Below are positions 48,233 through 60,329 of a stretch of 64,000 nucleotides of DNA, in pieces (position 1 is the stretch's first letter; every line of letters starts with the position of its first letter). Position numbers and translations under genes: made by a program. A model generated the notes under the pieces. It searched no databases and had not been told where the DNA came from. It worked only from the letters and a program-made list of their open reading frames with translations. The stretch is from contig JAFFJZ010000010.1 in NCBI GenBank assembly GCA_018340375.1, positions 4,712,001-4,776,000 of the forward strand, in the 5' to 3' direction. Source of the DNA: Gonatopus flavifemur. Lineage: Eukaryota; Arthropoda; Insecta; Hymenoptera; Dryinidae.

Positions 48233-49279
48233 CTTATCTACGGCGAAGAAAGAAATACTATTTGAAACATACGATCCAACAGAAATGATTAAAATTATGG
48301 TTGAATGTATTCTTCGATTCTATATCATGTTTCTTGACAATAATGCAAGAGGTATCAAGTTTTATGTATAATTTTCCAAATTGGGTACATGTTTGTATAC
48401 GCATACAAACACTACCACTCGATTTTTCATCAGCATCAATCGTTAGCCAACAAAATATGATGCATCATCTCAAATCTGCATAAACCTCAATACATTCACG
48501 TCATTTCACAGTGACAATTTATTTACATAAATATATCAAGTATGCGTATTTTTCATTTGACAACTGGAATAATCTTTGCAAAAATGATCGTCAGTACCTG
48601 GACTTTTTTATATTTAGATCTTATACTACGATCCTGTCTTCTTCTCTTTTTTTTCTTTTTGCTTTTTTGTTAATAAATAACCTTGGGAGAATATTTAATT
48701 TTGCATTTGTCCACGACGTTTAATAACAAAACGACTTGAAACGCATAACGGTATGAAATGTTTAACATGAAAATTCAATACAAAAATATCCGTGACAACA
48801 TTAAATGGCTCACGCAAAATTATGAAAAAAATGATTTCATTAAATGTCTTGTGAAAAAGTACGAAACTGCATGAAACTACAAATTTCCTTTAGTAATGTT
48901 TATTGTAATTGTTCAAGAGAAAGGATTGGTGCATTTTCTTGCATGATTATAGTTGCCGGGCAATCCAACAGTATTTTATATTCAAATGGAACTAAATACC
49001 AATTCCAGGGTCGGGATTGGTTTGAATTGAGATTCAAAGGAAATTTATAAAAAAACATTATTAAATGTACGTGAGTTGAACTTTTTATTGGTTCAAAAAG
49101 TATCGGATTCTTTGTACAGAGTGGGTCGATAAAGTTCGTATAGGGTTGTGCCATTGAACTTTATGTCACCCTGGAACGAGCATGGAACTATACAGGGTGT
49201 TCTATAAACATTTTACTCCCCTTTTTTCAAGGGGCGGAGGAGGTAGGGCCGGTATAATTCGCTGATTGGTGAATTCGTG
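48233..49279. other. Upstream flank of the BTB-ZF gene
   Basis: AT-rich region 5' of the BTB-ZF start (48232, minus). No exon or conserved ORF seen. It presumably holds the BTB-ZF promoter and 5' UTR before the TE stack that begins at 49280. Confidence 0.5.
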
Positions 49280-49885
49280 GTAGAGTGTCGCAGTCCCGAA
49301 GGTTCATTTTCCCGCAAGTCCGATGTACCGGATTGCAGAATCCCGAAAGGTTTTCAATAGGTTCGTTCGTTCTACGTGTTCTGGGTTGCTCTAACTTGTA
49401 ACAAACCAATCATTTCGTTCCTATAATTGGAAATAACGAATCCAAAATACTTGGAGCAAGTTGGGGTAACTTGGGACACCACTCAACGAACTTAGCTAAT
49501 AACTTTGAATGGAATTGTCAGATGACTGGTAACGTCTAGGAATAATTCGGGACTGTGCACCTTCAGGATCCTGCAATTTGGTACATCGGACCTTTGGGAA
49601 AATGAACTTTCGGGTCTGCAGCCAGGGATGGGTTCTGTGCGTGTGCGATAAGTAATATGCGTTAACTATGCGCGGAAAATGCAGAAAATGCATAAAACAT
49701 TGTAAAATTAATTTCGACTTGAAATTCAAAATTCAGAATATATGAAATAGATATTTATGAGTGTTGAAATGGTGAACAATTCATAGTTTTCAAATTATAA
49801 CCCAACTCGACCATAAACAAAGATGATGCAGAAAACCCCCTTTGGTTATCTGCATTATCTCCATGAGTTTTATGCGCACATTATC

Positions 49886-50279
49886 CGCGAAAAAACGACC
49901 TTATAGAGGGCGATGCAGGTCCTGGAGAATCCAAGATGGCAGCCTCATTCAAGGGGGGAAACAAAAACATTGATAGATATATTATATGGTTCAGCAAATC
50001 ATAGGTTAAATTTTATATAAGTTGTTATTACTCAGAAAATAATGCATCGATATGCCATATGTTGTGAATATTCAATAGTCGGGTACTGAACAAAACTTTT
50101 GTTCGAGCTTCTCCATATTTTAGGAATAATACATGTTACAAACGATTAAACAATTTCAATAATGATTGTGAGTTGTGAGGTTATAGTACTTTGTTTTTGT
50201 TTTCCCCCTTCGTCAGACTCTTATTTTCTCAACCAGAGGTCAGACCCTTTGATAATCTGTAGTGATTTTGTCGCGAATT
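49886..50279. mobile_element. Insertion with CGCGAAAA/TTTTGTCGCG ends
   Basis: Absent from the intact copy 12261-12592, where GCACATTATTCCTTGCAT is continuous. Ends read CCGCGAAAAAACG and TTTTGTCGCGAA. Inner inverted motifs GGGGGAAACAAAAAC and GTTTTTGTTTTCCCCC suggest a TIR element. Exact borders uncertain by a few bases. Confidence 0.65.
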
Positions 50280-50292
50280 CCTTGCATAAAAC

Positions 50293-50506
50293 CAGCCCTA
50301 TCCGACTCTCTGACTAAACTATAGCAAACAAGGTATTTTTGCTGTCGCCAAAAACATTAAACCAGTAGATAGCGCTGGCTGTACTGGTGGGCTGTTTCTC
50401 TTAATTTGATTGGATGATTGAGCGGTAGGTATATTTTATGCAGCTGCGGATTAGTTCAAATGGCGGCAGTTAGAAACCTCAGAAGTGGGGGAGTCGGATA
50501 GGGCTG
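50293..50506. mobile_element. 214-bp hAT MITE nested in a hAT MITE
   Basis: The ends CAGCCCTATCCGACTC and GAGTCGGATAGGGCTG are perfect 16-bp inverted repeats, and CATAAAAC flanks both sides (50285-50292 and 50507-50514). The empty site is visible in copy 12261-12592, which has a single CATAAAACC. Confidence 0.95.
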
Positions 50507-50553
50507 CATAAAACCTACCGTATTATGCCGTACCCAACCCTGTCTGCAACACT

Positions 50554-51342
50554 ATCCTCGAGATACCACGCAGGGCTGCAAAGGCAGTTTGTATCTCCTT
50601 GGGCCTAATTGGAAGCATGATGAACTTGTCCCCTGATCCCCCTGCAAGAGACCGAGCTTTGCTGGCATCCCACCTCCACGTGGTCCCCGCTGGGCAACGC
50701 CTGCCCGACTCACAATGTGGGTCGGTTAGGTGGCTAATTGGGATGCTTTTTCGCGAGGGAACGGTCTACTCCATTTGATGATGCAGGTTTTTCCGAATCG
50801 GTCATCGAACGTAAGACTTGGGTCGGTGCCCTTTGCGATCGTGGTTCAACAGTTCGCGTGCTGAACAAGGGGATTTCGGTGTCACCGGTCTCCGGCGACT
50901 GAACTGCGCGTTGTACAGTTCGGGTGCCTCGCCTGCATAGCGAGGTAGGGTTTAGAAAGGACCTGCCGCAACCAGTAGGCCCAGATAGCAAACAAAGAAT
51001 CCTTCAAATGTCAGTGAAATAGGACTCTTGGAGAATTCATTTCGGGCTATGTAGCTCTTATTGGATTCTCCAAGAACTCTATTTCACTGACATTTCGAGA
51101 ATACTTTTTTCAATTCGTAAATGATTTAAAAAGAATGCTTTTTCCAAAATTCTGCTATCTGGGTAGGGGAAGTGGACTAAGGATGCTTAGGAAGGGCCGA
51201 ACTGGTAGGTCGACCGAAGGGGTCGGCCGCGCTGGCTGGGCGTATCCCAGGTCCGAACTCCGTGGGGAGTCGGTGCGGGTAGGTCTTAGGACAGGTATCG
51301 CACCGATAACTTACAAAAGGGGGTTCACACCTCTCTCTCGAA
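50554..51342. mobile_element. GC-rich insert with 13-bp target duplication
   Basis: TGTCTGCAACACT occurs at 50541-50553 and again at 51343-51355. The 789 bp between are strikingly GC-rich for this window and carry no TIRs. A variable-length duplication longer than 10 bp without TIRs suggests a retroposed fragment (non-LTR or SINE-like), but no reverse transcriptase or poly(A) tail is seen. It contains a small MITE at 50980-51163. Confidence 0.65.
50980..51163. mobile_element. 184-bp hairpin MITE, CCCAGATAGCA termini
   Basis: CCCAGATAGCAAACAAAG at the left, TCTGCTATCTGGG at the right. Inner arms AAATGTCAGTGAAATAG and CTATTTCACTGACATTT are exact inverses. Inserted within the GC-rich segment. 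Confidence 0.85.
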
Positions 51343-51376
51343 TGTCTGCAACACTCTACCTGAATTTGTAGGGAAT

Positions 51377-51682
51377 CAGGGGGCATAAAATCAAATGAAT
51401 AATCTGGAGAAAGATATTCAGCGCCACCTGAGTTGAGCGCAGGAACTCAATATGAACTAAATGAATAATGATTGAGAGGATAACAGAAAAACTCGCATTA
51501 ATATAGGTTATGTCAGCAACTTCGCACATATCACATACATATATTTTCATTTACGAATGTGTGAGTATAAACAATTCAATGTGTTATATACATGAAAGGG
51601 GATTCCCATTTAGTTCCTGCGCTCAACTCAGGTGGCGCTGAGTATCGTTCTCAAGATTATTCATTTGAGTTTATGCCCCCTG
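51377..51682. mobile_element. Palindromic element with CAGGGGGCATAAA termini
   Basis: CAGGGGGCATAAAATCAAAT to TTTGAGTTTATGCCCCCTG. The inner arms AGCGCCACCTGAGTTGAGCG and CGCTCAACTCAGGTGGCGCT are perfect inverted 20-mers. hAT-like ends, but no matching 8-bp duplication found. Confidence 0.85.
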
Positions 51683-52264
51683 CCGAAGACGAACGCCCCG
51701 AAGGAAAGTTAACCCGAAAACTGGATCCTCATGCCGTGTTTACATATTTTTGCGGCTGAAAGATGAACAAAGACAGCGATATGATTATGGGTGTGGAAAC
51801 GCATCATTAGGTTTCAATTTTTCATCGTGCATCGCGTCTCTATTGGAGTCTACCTCGGGACTTCGCTCTTTCGGGATATTGCACCTTCACCCCCCTAGGA
51901 TCGTACACAATTTTGATTGATCACTTCTCATAGAATGTTGAACGCGGTTGGTCGCTTTATAAGAATTGACCAATGACCATCGTGTACGATCCTAGGAGTT
52001 CCGCACCCTGCACGACACTCTATCGTATCTTCTCATTATCAATTCTCGGGTCTATTGATTTCCCATCTATTTATTTTGCATTCATTGATATTCACTGTCG
52101 CAGATTGACGTAAAATTTGGTTGTATGTATTGTGTATGTTCCAGCAACCAGATCATGTTGAGAATGTTGAGAATAAATAACAATTCTATTCTGTTAGCGT
52201 AAAAATCACATCCGAAGGTTCATCCATTGAAATTGATTTCTTCCGAAGTGTTTTTTAGCAAAAA
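51683..52264 (+). promoter_or_regulatory. Probable RhoGAP68F upstream region with a palindrome
   Basis: Immediately 5' of the RhoGAP68F start. It contains an inverted repeat CCTAGGATCGTACAC (51894 on) facing GTGTACGATCCTAGG (51982-51996), about 75 bp apart, possibly a MITE remnant. No TATA box or transcription start can be assigned with confidence. Confidence 0.45.
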
Positions 52265-55200
52265 ATGGAAGCAGATTATCAGCCGACGTCAAGTCCCGCA
52301 CGAACTTTGACAGGTAATAATTTGTATTGACTTTGATGGCGTGTTTTAAGCGATGTGTCAAACCTGTGACACTTTTTCTCCTCAATAATATTCTCTTGAA
52401 CAATTACCTCGATTCCATTCAAGTTCAATCTCCTAGATTGAACCAGCCCAATTCGCTCTGTCGTAAAATCGCACAAGATTGAAGAAATTTGAAAATATTT
52501 AAGATTCAACATAAGACATATGAAACAATATAATTGAATATTCGTTTCATTAGGATGATCAATTGCTTTGTCAGATTGTTTTATCATTCGCAAGTAATCG
52601 CAATCACATTCACCCAATTATTACACACAACTGTGTTCCTGATAACAGTTTTTGCTTCATTATCTTTCTTTGTGTTCTAGGTGTGAGCAACGACACTGAG
52701 GATCCATACCCTAGTTTATCAGATTACCATGACTATGAACCCAATCTGGAATTCGACGATACAGAACTCCAAACATCATCGACAAACGGTAACAGTCATT
52801 CATTCAGTTATTATTTACATTTATAGGTTGTTATTATTATTGAATTTGTAAATCAAATGATTCATAATATCAGGATCAATGAACTTTTGTTTCAACCTGT
52901 TCTAGCATCGAGCTTGAAGTTCTGAAATGCATTTGAAAAATAGAGAATGCCAGAAATAAATCAATGTTTTTGAAAATAAACTTTTCTTTGATAATTTGTT
53001 CGAGAATAGTTCAAAATTTCTTTAAGAATGAATGAATTTCAATTGATGTTATTCTATATTTTTGAATATAAACCAGACAAGGTATCGAGGATATCTAGTC
53101 ATGCTCTTTTGAAGGCGGTGATATTATTGTTGAGTAAAATCCATAGGAAATGTTTGGCAAATTTATATACGAGTCGAACGAAATACATTTGTCGCTTCAT
53201 CTGAATCTAATGTAAATATCATTCCATGAAATAGAAAAACAAGATCATATATATATATATATACATATAAATCTTATGTAATTAATGATCGAATATATAG
53301 ACACACAATTTGATACCATCTCATTCATTCATCTCTTGTAAACATTAGAATGATAACATCACAATTGATAATAGAGTAACTCAAAGAATAAAAATACACT
53401 GAAATTTTTGTATCTGTATATTAAAATTTCTTTCGATATTTATTTTCAATCTTTTGAAATTTCCATTCTCTTCTGCCGTTTTGTATTGTTTCTTAATTTT
53501 CTTGAATAATCTTCAAAGAAGATGATAATAACAACCGACAATTTAACCGAAATCTCACATTATAACGTGAAATGATTGAATTTTGCAGCTGCACAGCTTT
53601 TAGAAGAGAAGTTGGACTTGGTCAGTAGTGGCACAGGTACCGGGATAGAGTATTTGGAGAGCCCTGTGAGCGATGGAACGATCGAAGAAAATTTTGAGGA
53701 AGCTTTGGTAGATGCACCAGTCATTGAATCCGGTGTGTGACCTTTTACCTTCTGTTAGTAGCCACTAAATGTCATGGCATTTGGGGCATAGCAGGTGAAT
53801 TATGTAGATCATTGTATAGTTTGTTAATTGCATGGTATAATGGTACAAGAAGAAAACAAATAAACCCAGTTTGTGATTTGTATTTTGTTCGCTTTAACTT
53901 GATATGGCCATACAATAATATTGTTTTGAATTTGAACTCTGGATAAAAATACACGACAAAAGAAAAGAAAAACTCCCAGGGGAAGGGAAGGATAGAAACA
54001 GTTTGCGAGTGTATGAATGAGTGCAACGAACAGCTCTTAATTAACGAACATTGTTTTCCTAACGACGACAAAACGTTTATAAACTTTGATTCGATGGTAA
54101 TATTTATAATATTATCTACTGATGCAAATAGCGGAAGATCTGGCCGTCCTCGATGGTGAACTCGCCGACGAAGAAGACTACATTGATATCGCGAGACATG
54201 GTATCGTTGAAGTTGTCGGTGACGATAGCGCTGGCCGTAAAATAATAGTTGTATCAGCTTGTAAACTACCGCCAATGGGAAAAGAAACCTTCAATCACGC
54301 CAAATTACTTAGGTACTTGCATCTTTTAAGGTTATACCTTGTATTTTCATTGTGAAATTTACTAATTTTTGTCTTTTCCACAGATATCTTATGCATACGT
54401 TAGATACTTTTGTCGAACAGGATTATAGCCTGGTTTATTTCCATTATGGTCTTACTTCGAAAAACAAACCGCCCTTGTCTTGGTTATGGCAAGCGTACAA
54501 GGCATTTGATAGGAAATATAAGAAAAATTTGAAAGCTCTGTATTTAGTCCATCCAACAAATTTTATTAGAATTGTTTGGCAAATATTTAAACCAGCTATT
54601 AGGTATTCCACCTTTATATATCCATTATTTTCGTTTATTTTCTGGAATTAATATGTTTTGATTTCTTTAGCGCGAAATTTGGTCGGAAAATGATGTATGT
54701 TAATTATTTGGAAGAATTGGCCCAATACATTAATCTCGATCAACTTATCATACCTCCACAAGTTATAGAGTGAGTTCTAATTAAAATATCTTCTACGCGA
54801 TACCCCATGCTCAAATGTTTTGATATTAATCATTGTTTTCATTTTAGACACAACGAGCAATTAATGTTGAAAAATAAAAAAAATTTGTCAATTAATACAC
54901 ATTTGAACACCGTCGACGTCCCTGCCAATACCACACAATTTGGAGCGAGTCTACAATTTATCAAAGAAAATAATAATGGCGATTCTATACCGCCAATAGT
55001 TAAACAATGTGTCGAATTTCTCGATCATCCTGACGGTGAGTAAATCTCGATTTAAAAAATGTATTCTTTATATAATTGAATACTTTTTTCAGTTCTCGAA
55101 ACGGAAGGTATATTCAGAAGATCTGCTAATGTGGCGGTTATTAAGGAATTACAGTGTCGTTGCAATCAAGGACTTCCCGTAGATTTTCGGGGAGATCCAC

Positions 55201-56481
55201 ATATAGCGGCGGTTCTACTTAAAACGTTTCTACGGGAACTAGAAGAACCTTTAATGACATTCGATTTATACGATGAAATCACACAGTTTCAAAGTGAGTA
55301 CCACTTGTAAGTTTCATCGAATCGAAGATTTTTATAAAATTAAATATAATTTATTTTTCTTCGTTTTAGCTTTATCGAAAGAAGAACGTCCTCGCAAAGT
55401 GAAAATTTTGGTACTTGAAAAGTTACCTGAAGATAATTATCAACTTTTAAAATATATTGTACAGTTTTTATCAAGGGTAAGTTATACGATTTAGTTGATT
55501 TTAACATTCAATACTCGATCAGTTAGTATTTTTTTTTATACAATCAGAATCTATCGGACTTTGTGTTTGAAATTACAAATTTCAAATGATATCAAAGTGA
55601 AACTCTGATTATAGAGCCATAATTGAAGCATGAGATGAGTTTCATCGTAATCGGTTGAATAAGAGACGAGATACGGATTCCGAAAAACCTTTTTTCATCC
55701 TACGCTTGATCCGTTGATCGATTTGATTGAAACTCATAGGGAGTTATGGAACTACTGTATGTAAATCTTGCTGAGATTAACTGTGGTAAAAATTTCATAA
55801 CAATCGAATGATGAGAACGGAAGATATCCATGGTCGAAATTTGTTGACTGAACCACAATTAGACAGATAGACAGACATGAAATCAAAATTGTACTCGAGA
55901 GTTCAGAGAAGCATCTTGGTTTATGGGGATTCGGGCATAAAAATGTAAGGGGGAAGTCAAATTTTGCGCGAACTCTCTTCAGAAGGCACATGATTAATAT
56001 AAATTGAGAGCGAATAATATTGAATTACATATTTAGGATTGCGCATTGCTGTAAACTCTGAATTTCCCAATGATCCCTGAAGACTAAAGAATAAAATTGT
56101 AAAATTTGTCGACGTTTGGAGGTTCAATGCGCAATCCCAAGTATGTAATTTAGTATTATTCACTTTGAATTTGTATCAATGACGTACTTTCCGAAAAGAT
56201 CCTCCAAAGAAATTTCGAATTTGCAGACGAACAAAAATCACCAAGCTTCCCGTTGTCTTGTAACGAGAAAACAGTAAAAATCAATATCGAAATTATTTTG
56301 TTCGTAGGTTATGGATAGAAGTGACTTAAACAAGATGACATCAAGTAATCTCGCCGTTGTATTTGGTCCAAATCTCATAAGAGCACCGCCCTCGCGTGGA
56401 TTGTCGTTATCCGCGATAGGACCCATCAATCAGTTTGTAGACTTTCTATTCACATACCAGGATAAAATATTTATTATATAG
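52265..56481 (+). CDS. RhoGAP68F: CRAL-TRIO/SEC14 and RhoGAP protein (RhoGAP68F/ARHGAP1 family)
   Basis: Stimulates GTP hydrolysis by Rho-family GTPases; ARHGAP1-type proteins work at endosomes and in epithelial shape change. Exons: 52265-52313, 52681-52788, 53589-53732, 54132-54312, 54384-54602, 54671-54769, 54848-55035, 55093-55293, 55370-55476, 56308-56481. All phases agree, giving 489 residues against about 440-480 for the family. Residues 1-110 are acidic and poorly conserved. About 125-300 form a lipid-binding SEC14-like domain ([43 protein letters not shown]). From about 315 lies RhoGAP, with arginine finger in [10 protein letters not shown], then [14 protein letters not shown] and [16 protein letters not shown]. 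The start ATG has an A at -3 and a G at +4 and begins a 49-nt first coding exon. The last intron (831 bp) holds repeat-like sequence. Confidence 0.95.
55477..56307. repeat. Repeat-like last intron of RhoGAP68F
   Basis: The segment 56020-56160 has inverted GGATTGCGCATTG/CAATGCGCAATCC arms and GTAAAATTTGTCGACGTTTG; the latter resembles TTTGTTAACGTTTGGTGGTT near 37360-37390. The segment 55560-55860 is low complexity with CAGACAGACA-like runs. No exon. Confidence 0.5.
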
Positions 56482-59400
56482 AAGACAAGGAGAAGAACGT
56501 CGTTGACATCGTTAGGAGGCCTAATTACCGATAAGGTTGGTATATGTCCAACATATCTCTGGAGGAACAAATTTCTATCTGTTTCACAATATCTTCGAAT
56601 TAACATTTAATCAATTAACAAATCGGTCAAACGCATCACAAACCATCTTATGAGGATCTGAAGGATATCGATACTATCACACGAATTATATATACATGAA
56701 CATATTGTATTGAAAAGATTTGCACAAAATTTCATAAAGTTTTATTAGTATTTTTCAATGAAAAACAATGTCTAAAGTTTCAAATAAGTTGATGATACTG
56801 CGCAATAACGAATGCCAGTCTAAACAAATGTATATTAATGTAAAATGTCTTATTGTATACCAAAGAAATGAATGAAAATATTATGAAATTGATGTAAAAT
56901 TTATGTAGAGTTAATATTAGAGTCAATAATACTTAAATGTAAAAAAAAAAACAACAAAAAATAACTACAAAAACTCGAATCGAGAAGGTGATATATACTT
57001 CGTTAAACACCTGTATTAACTGATTAATCAATTAATTGATTAACGCGTATGTAGAGTCTATCGAGAACTGATATTTTTATCTGTATTAAATTAACTATGT
57101 ATTATCTCTCACATTTACGTCCAATTATACATGTTTTTAATTTTATTATTAGAAATTTCCTTTTGAACATTCTTCAATAGGATGGATGGGAGGATATGTA
57201 TCCGATGAGATAACCGTTCATTGGGATTTTAGATTTTTAAATGGTTTGTAAAATAGATCAAGAAGATAAAACTAGTCTGTGCGATCTGATGGACTACAAT
57301 TACCTAACTAGAAATCTATAGACTATATCGTAACGATCGAATTTCTTCTTTCTGTTAATCGAATCCATGGTGTGAATTTAATTTATTCAATTTATGTATT
57401 TATGTATCGAGATGTTGCTACTCTTCACTTGATTGAAAAACAAGAAAAAACACTTTTGCATCTCTCAGTAGCGATAATTGATACATATTATCATTTCAAT
57501 TAGTTTCTCTTAACGAATCGAGAGTTCATTCAACAATATTTTTTTTCCCTCCACCTGCACGGAAAGTTGATGTTTTCTGACCTATTTTTAGGGGAGAAAG
57601 TGCTGAATTCCAAGCGAATGTGTCACAGCGGGAGGAAAATACAAACTATCTTTTCGTTCTGAAATATGCATATGAATATTTTATATGCAATTAAACAGAT
57701 GATTTTCACTTTCCTTGCAGTTGTGGGAAAAAATAGTATGTTCACCTCGGGGAGAAGTGGGAAATTTCCCCCCTTGATGAACAATATACTAATATCGTTT
57801 GTATTGATTATCAATGTTTCACCAGATTTCCCTCCGGTATAATAAAGGGTAAAGTGAGTTACTACAGTTCAGTGACTTGCAGTTGAATACACTCGTTGTA
57901 CAAAACATTTTTGATGATTATAATCAGATTTAAGGGTTTGAAATTTCTTATGTGCCGACGTAGCGCGAAACAAGAATTTTTTAATATATCTTTTTTACCA
58001 CAAGAGGAATGTAAACTAGCGTGTTTTTGTATATTCTATTCCATTTTTGCGATAGATTTTTGTTATACAGGAATTGGGTGTAGAAAATTTTTATATAATT
58101 TCAGAGTTTTTTATATTACAAAGCTGAAACGATGGTTCCTTTTTGCAATATAAACAGTAGAAGATAAATATTCTCTCATCACCTCAATTTTCAAACTTAA
58201 AAATAAGTAGAAAGAAATCTTTTGAAGTGTAATTGTATCACGGTTGAACAGTTGAACAAGTTTGTCATCGAAATGTGTGTCAAATTTGAAAATCAATGAT
58301 ATATCAATGGGTTTCTTCCCGCCGTCCGAATGTATATAACACGTGCGAATGATCAATTTGATCGTCTGAAATATTTCTTTGGAAATGTAGATGATGATCC
58401 TCCAACCAATTGGATCTATTGGTACGATGAAATTGATCATTCGAAAACACAACTTTCCACAACTTGCACCTTTCGAGAAACAACGATAACAACGCGTAAC
58501 AAATTCAAATTGAGTTTATCAATGCATTTTGAAAAATATAACGAGCACAGTGATAAGATTGAGAAACGATGAAATGCGAATGTAGAAACTTGATTTTATG
58601 TATATAAATGCACGCGCACACATGCACACGGAGCGATAAAAATTGATTTGATACAACGGTATTTATGAATAATAATTGTCTCGTAGGAAAATTTCATTAC
58701 GAAAGATCATCGGATACAAGAATGATATTATTTAAGTCTTATCGTTTTGTCTAATTATACGAATTTCATCGTGAATCGTAGAATGTAAGATAGCCTGTAT
58801 AAATATTTCATAAGTTTATTTAAACTGAATCGAAACCGAAATCGATACACCGATGTACAATCTAACAATTCTGATTTTACCATTTGTTCGTCCATTATAA
58901 TAAAACAATTAATTCAAAACAATGATTTCATTGATTTGATTGAGAATGTATGAGAATGTTATGAGATTATCAAAAATCATTTCAGTTTATCACTTTTCAT
59001 TAAATTTTATCTGTGTTTACTATTTGAATCTTCATTGATCCGATGATGAACGATTCCAATTAGACGTCTGCGAACGTCATTAGCATCAATTCATACGAAT
59101 AGATGCTCCGATTGGGCCACGTGAGTCGTAGTACTGAGAAAACAAAATGCTTCAATGATTGTCCAATCTTGGATGCTTTGAATCAGTCGTTCACGATCGT
59201 ACAATCAACTGCATGAGAAATGAACAGATTATCGACCAACTATGCATGCATTGTAGTATTCATGTTTGAACTACTGAATGATGTATTCATCATTGTATCA
59301 CCTTCAGTATGTTATGTGTGGTTTACAAACGTACTCTAATTGCATCAAGACTCCTTATATATAGTGCCACAATGTAGACATGACGTTAGATATTTCAAGT

Positions 59401-59612
59401 CGTTTATATTTCTCGTGGAATTAAATTACAAAACATTGAATGAAGCAGAAGCAATTTACATCGAATTTCAATCGAGATTGTATAAAATATTTCGATTGAA
59501 ATTCGATAAAAATTGTATAAAGAAAGAATCCCAGAAGACATTCGAATTTCATCGGTGTATTCTGCAGCCAAAATGACTGTTCTTAGATTTTTCTCCAAAC
59601 TCAAAACACCTA
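56482..59612. other. RhoGAP68F 3' flank
   Basis: AT-rich, no coding exon or conserved ORF. A plus-strand AATAAA at 57841-57846 lies 1.36 kb after the stop and is a possible poly(A) signal. Others exist further on (about 58898). No clear repeats until 59614. Confidence 0.5.
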
Positions 59613-59613
59613 C

Positions 59614-59718
59614 ACAGCACCACAGCCTCGGAGGAATTCACAAAGAATCCTTATTGAATGAATTGTGTTCTTTATGAATTTTTTCAAGAATTCTTCCGGG
59701 ACTGTGGTGCTGTGAAGG
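59614..59718. mobile_element. 105-bp hairpin, CACAGCACCACAG termini
   Basis: CACAGCACCACAGCCTCGG at the left is mirrored by CCGGGACTGTGGTGCTGTG. Inner AGGAATTC and GAATTCTT arms. Confidence 0.8.
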
Positions 59719-59870
59719 CACACTTGAGCTTGACATTGTTCCAGTGATGCACGATACTTCACGATATCGATATTTTTTATAGAAACTTTGTCGAGTTTAT
59801 ATGAAATTTTATACAATATTGATAAAAACTGTATACACATTGTGTATATATGAAATATCGATAACTAATA

Positions 59871-60025
59871 ACACACGAGGAATTCTTTTTCAAAAACAAG
59901 AACTCTTTTCGAACTAATGAATTCATTTGTGACATGCTGAAAGTATTGTTTCAGTACTCGTAGTAGTTCGAAAAGAGTTTTCGAAGAATTCTATTCTTGT
60001 TTTTGAAAAAGAATTCTTCGTGTTT
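59871..60025. mobile_element. ACACACGARGAATTC hairpin MITE, copy 1 (155 bp)
   Basis: ACACACGAGGAATTCTTTTT and AAAAAGAATTCTTCGTGTTT bound a near-palindrome, with TA on each side (59869-59870, 60026-60027). Inner arms TTCGAACTA/TAGTTCGAA. Shorter centre than copy 2. Confidence 0.85.
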
Positions 60026-60329
60026 TATCAGGAACACCATTCGCCAAGTTGGAAAAAGGTGGATTTCTGGCAAAAGCAGTAAACGATCCTGTAATTTCTC
60101 AATCAGAATTCAGCAACTTTGAATTATTATAGCTCCGAAACAACGAATAACATGATAGCTGGTTTTTGCTTCAGAATTCCGCTGCTGGGGGGGACATATT
60201 TCGTTGAGAATCGTTGAAATCATTTGTTGAATTTTGGTAGGATTTTGAACAGTGTTTTATTGAAATCAGTTTGTTGAAAAATGAGTTGCTTTTTGAAAAA
60301 TTTTGATGAGAGTTCATCATTCCCTCCTA

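Larger units (their letters stand above)
49623..50542. mobile_element. hAT MITE, second copy, carrying two insertions
   Basis: The same ends as 12261-12592 (CAGGGATGGGTTCTGTGCGT and TACCCAACCCTG), and nearly identical sequence up to about 49885 and in short segments after. The 8-bp flanks TCTGCAGC and TCTGCAAC differ by one base. It is lengthened by insertions at about 49886-50279 and 50293-50506. Confidence 0.9.
49280..51360. mobile_element. Palindromic element with 9-bp TSD, interrupted by nested insertions
   Basis: The left arm GGTAGAGTGTCGCAGTCCCG then AAGGTTCATTTTCCCGCAAG is mirrored by TTTGGGAAAATGAACTTTCG then GGTCTGCA. After interruption, TCTGCAACACTCTACC ends at 51360. Flanks TGAATTCGT (49271-49279) and TGAATTTGT (51361-51369) are a 9-bp duplication with one mismatch, the size made by Mutator-type elements. 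The element is split by 49623-50542 and 50554-51342. Confidence 0.8.

Noticed and set aside
50554..51342. R2/R1-type rDNA retrotransposon or rRNA fragment
   Set aside because: GC-rich and with a target duplication, but no reverse-transcriptase motif and no rRNA sequence could be recognised, so only a generic insert is called.
53737..54131. Reading through the donor at 53732 into the following intron of RhoGAP68F as coding
   Set aside because: The frame hits a stop at once, whereas the donor GGTGTGTG and the acceptor at 54131 join in phase into the SEC14 domain.
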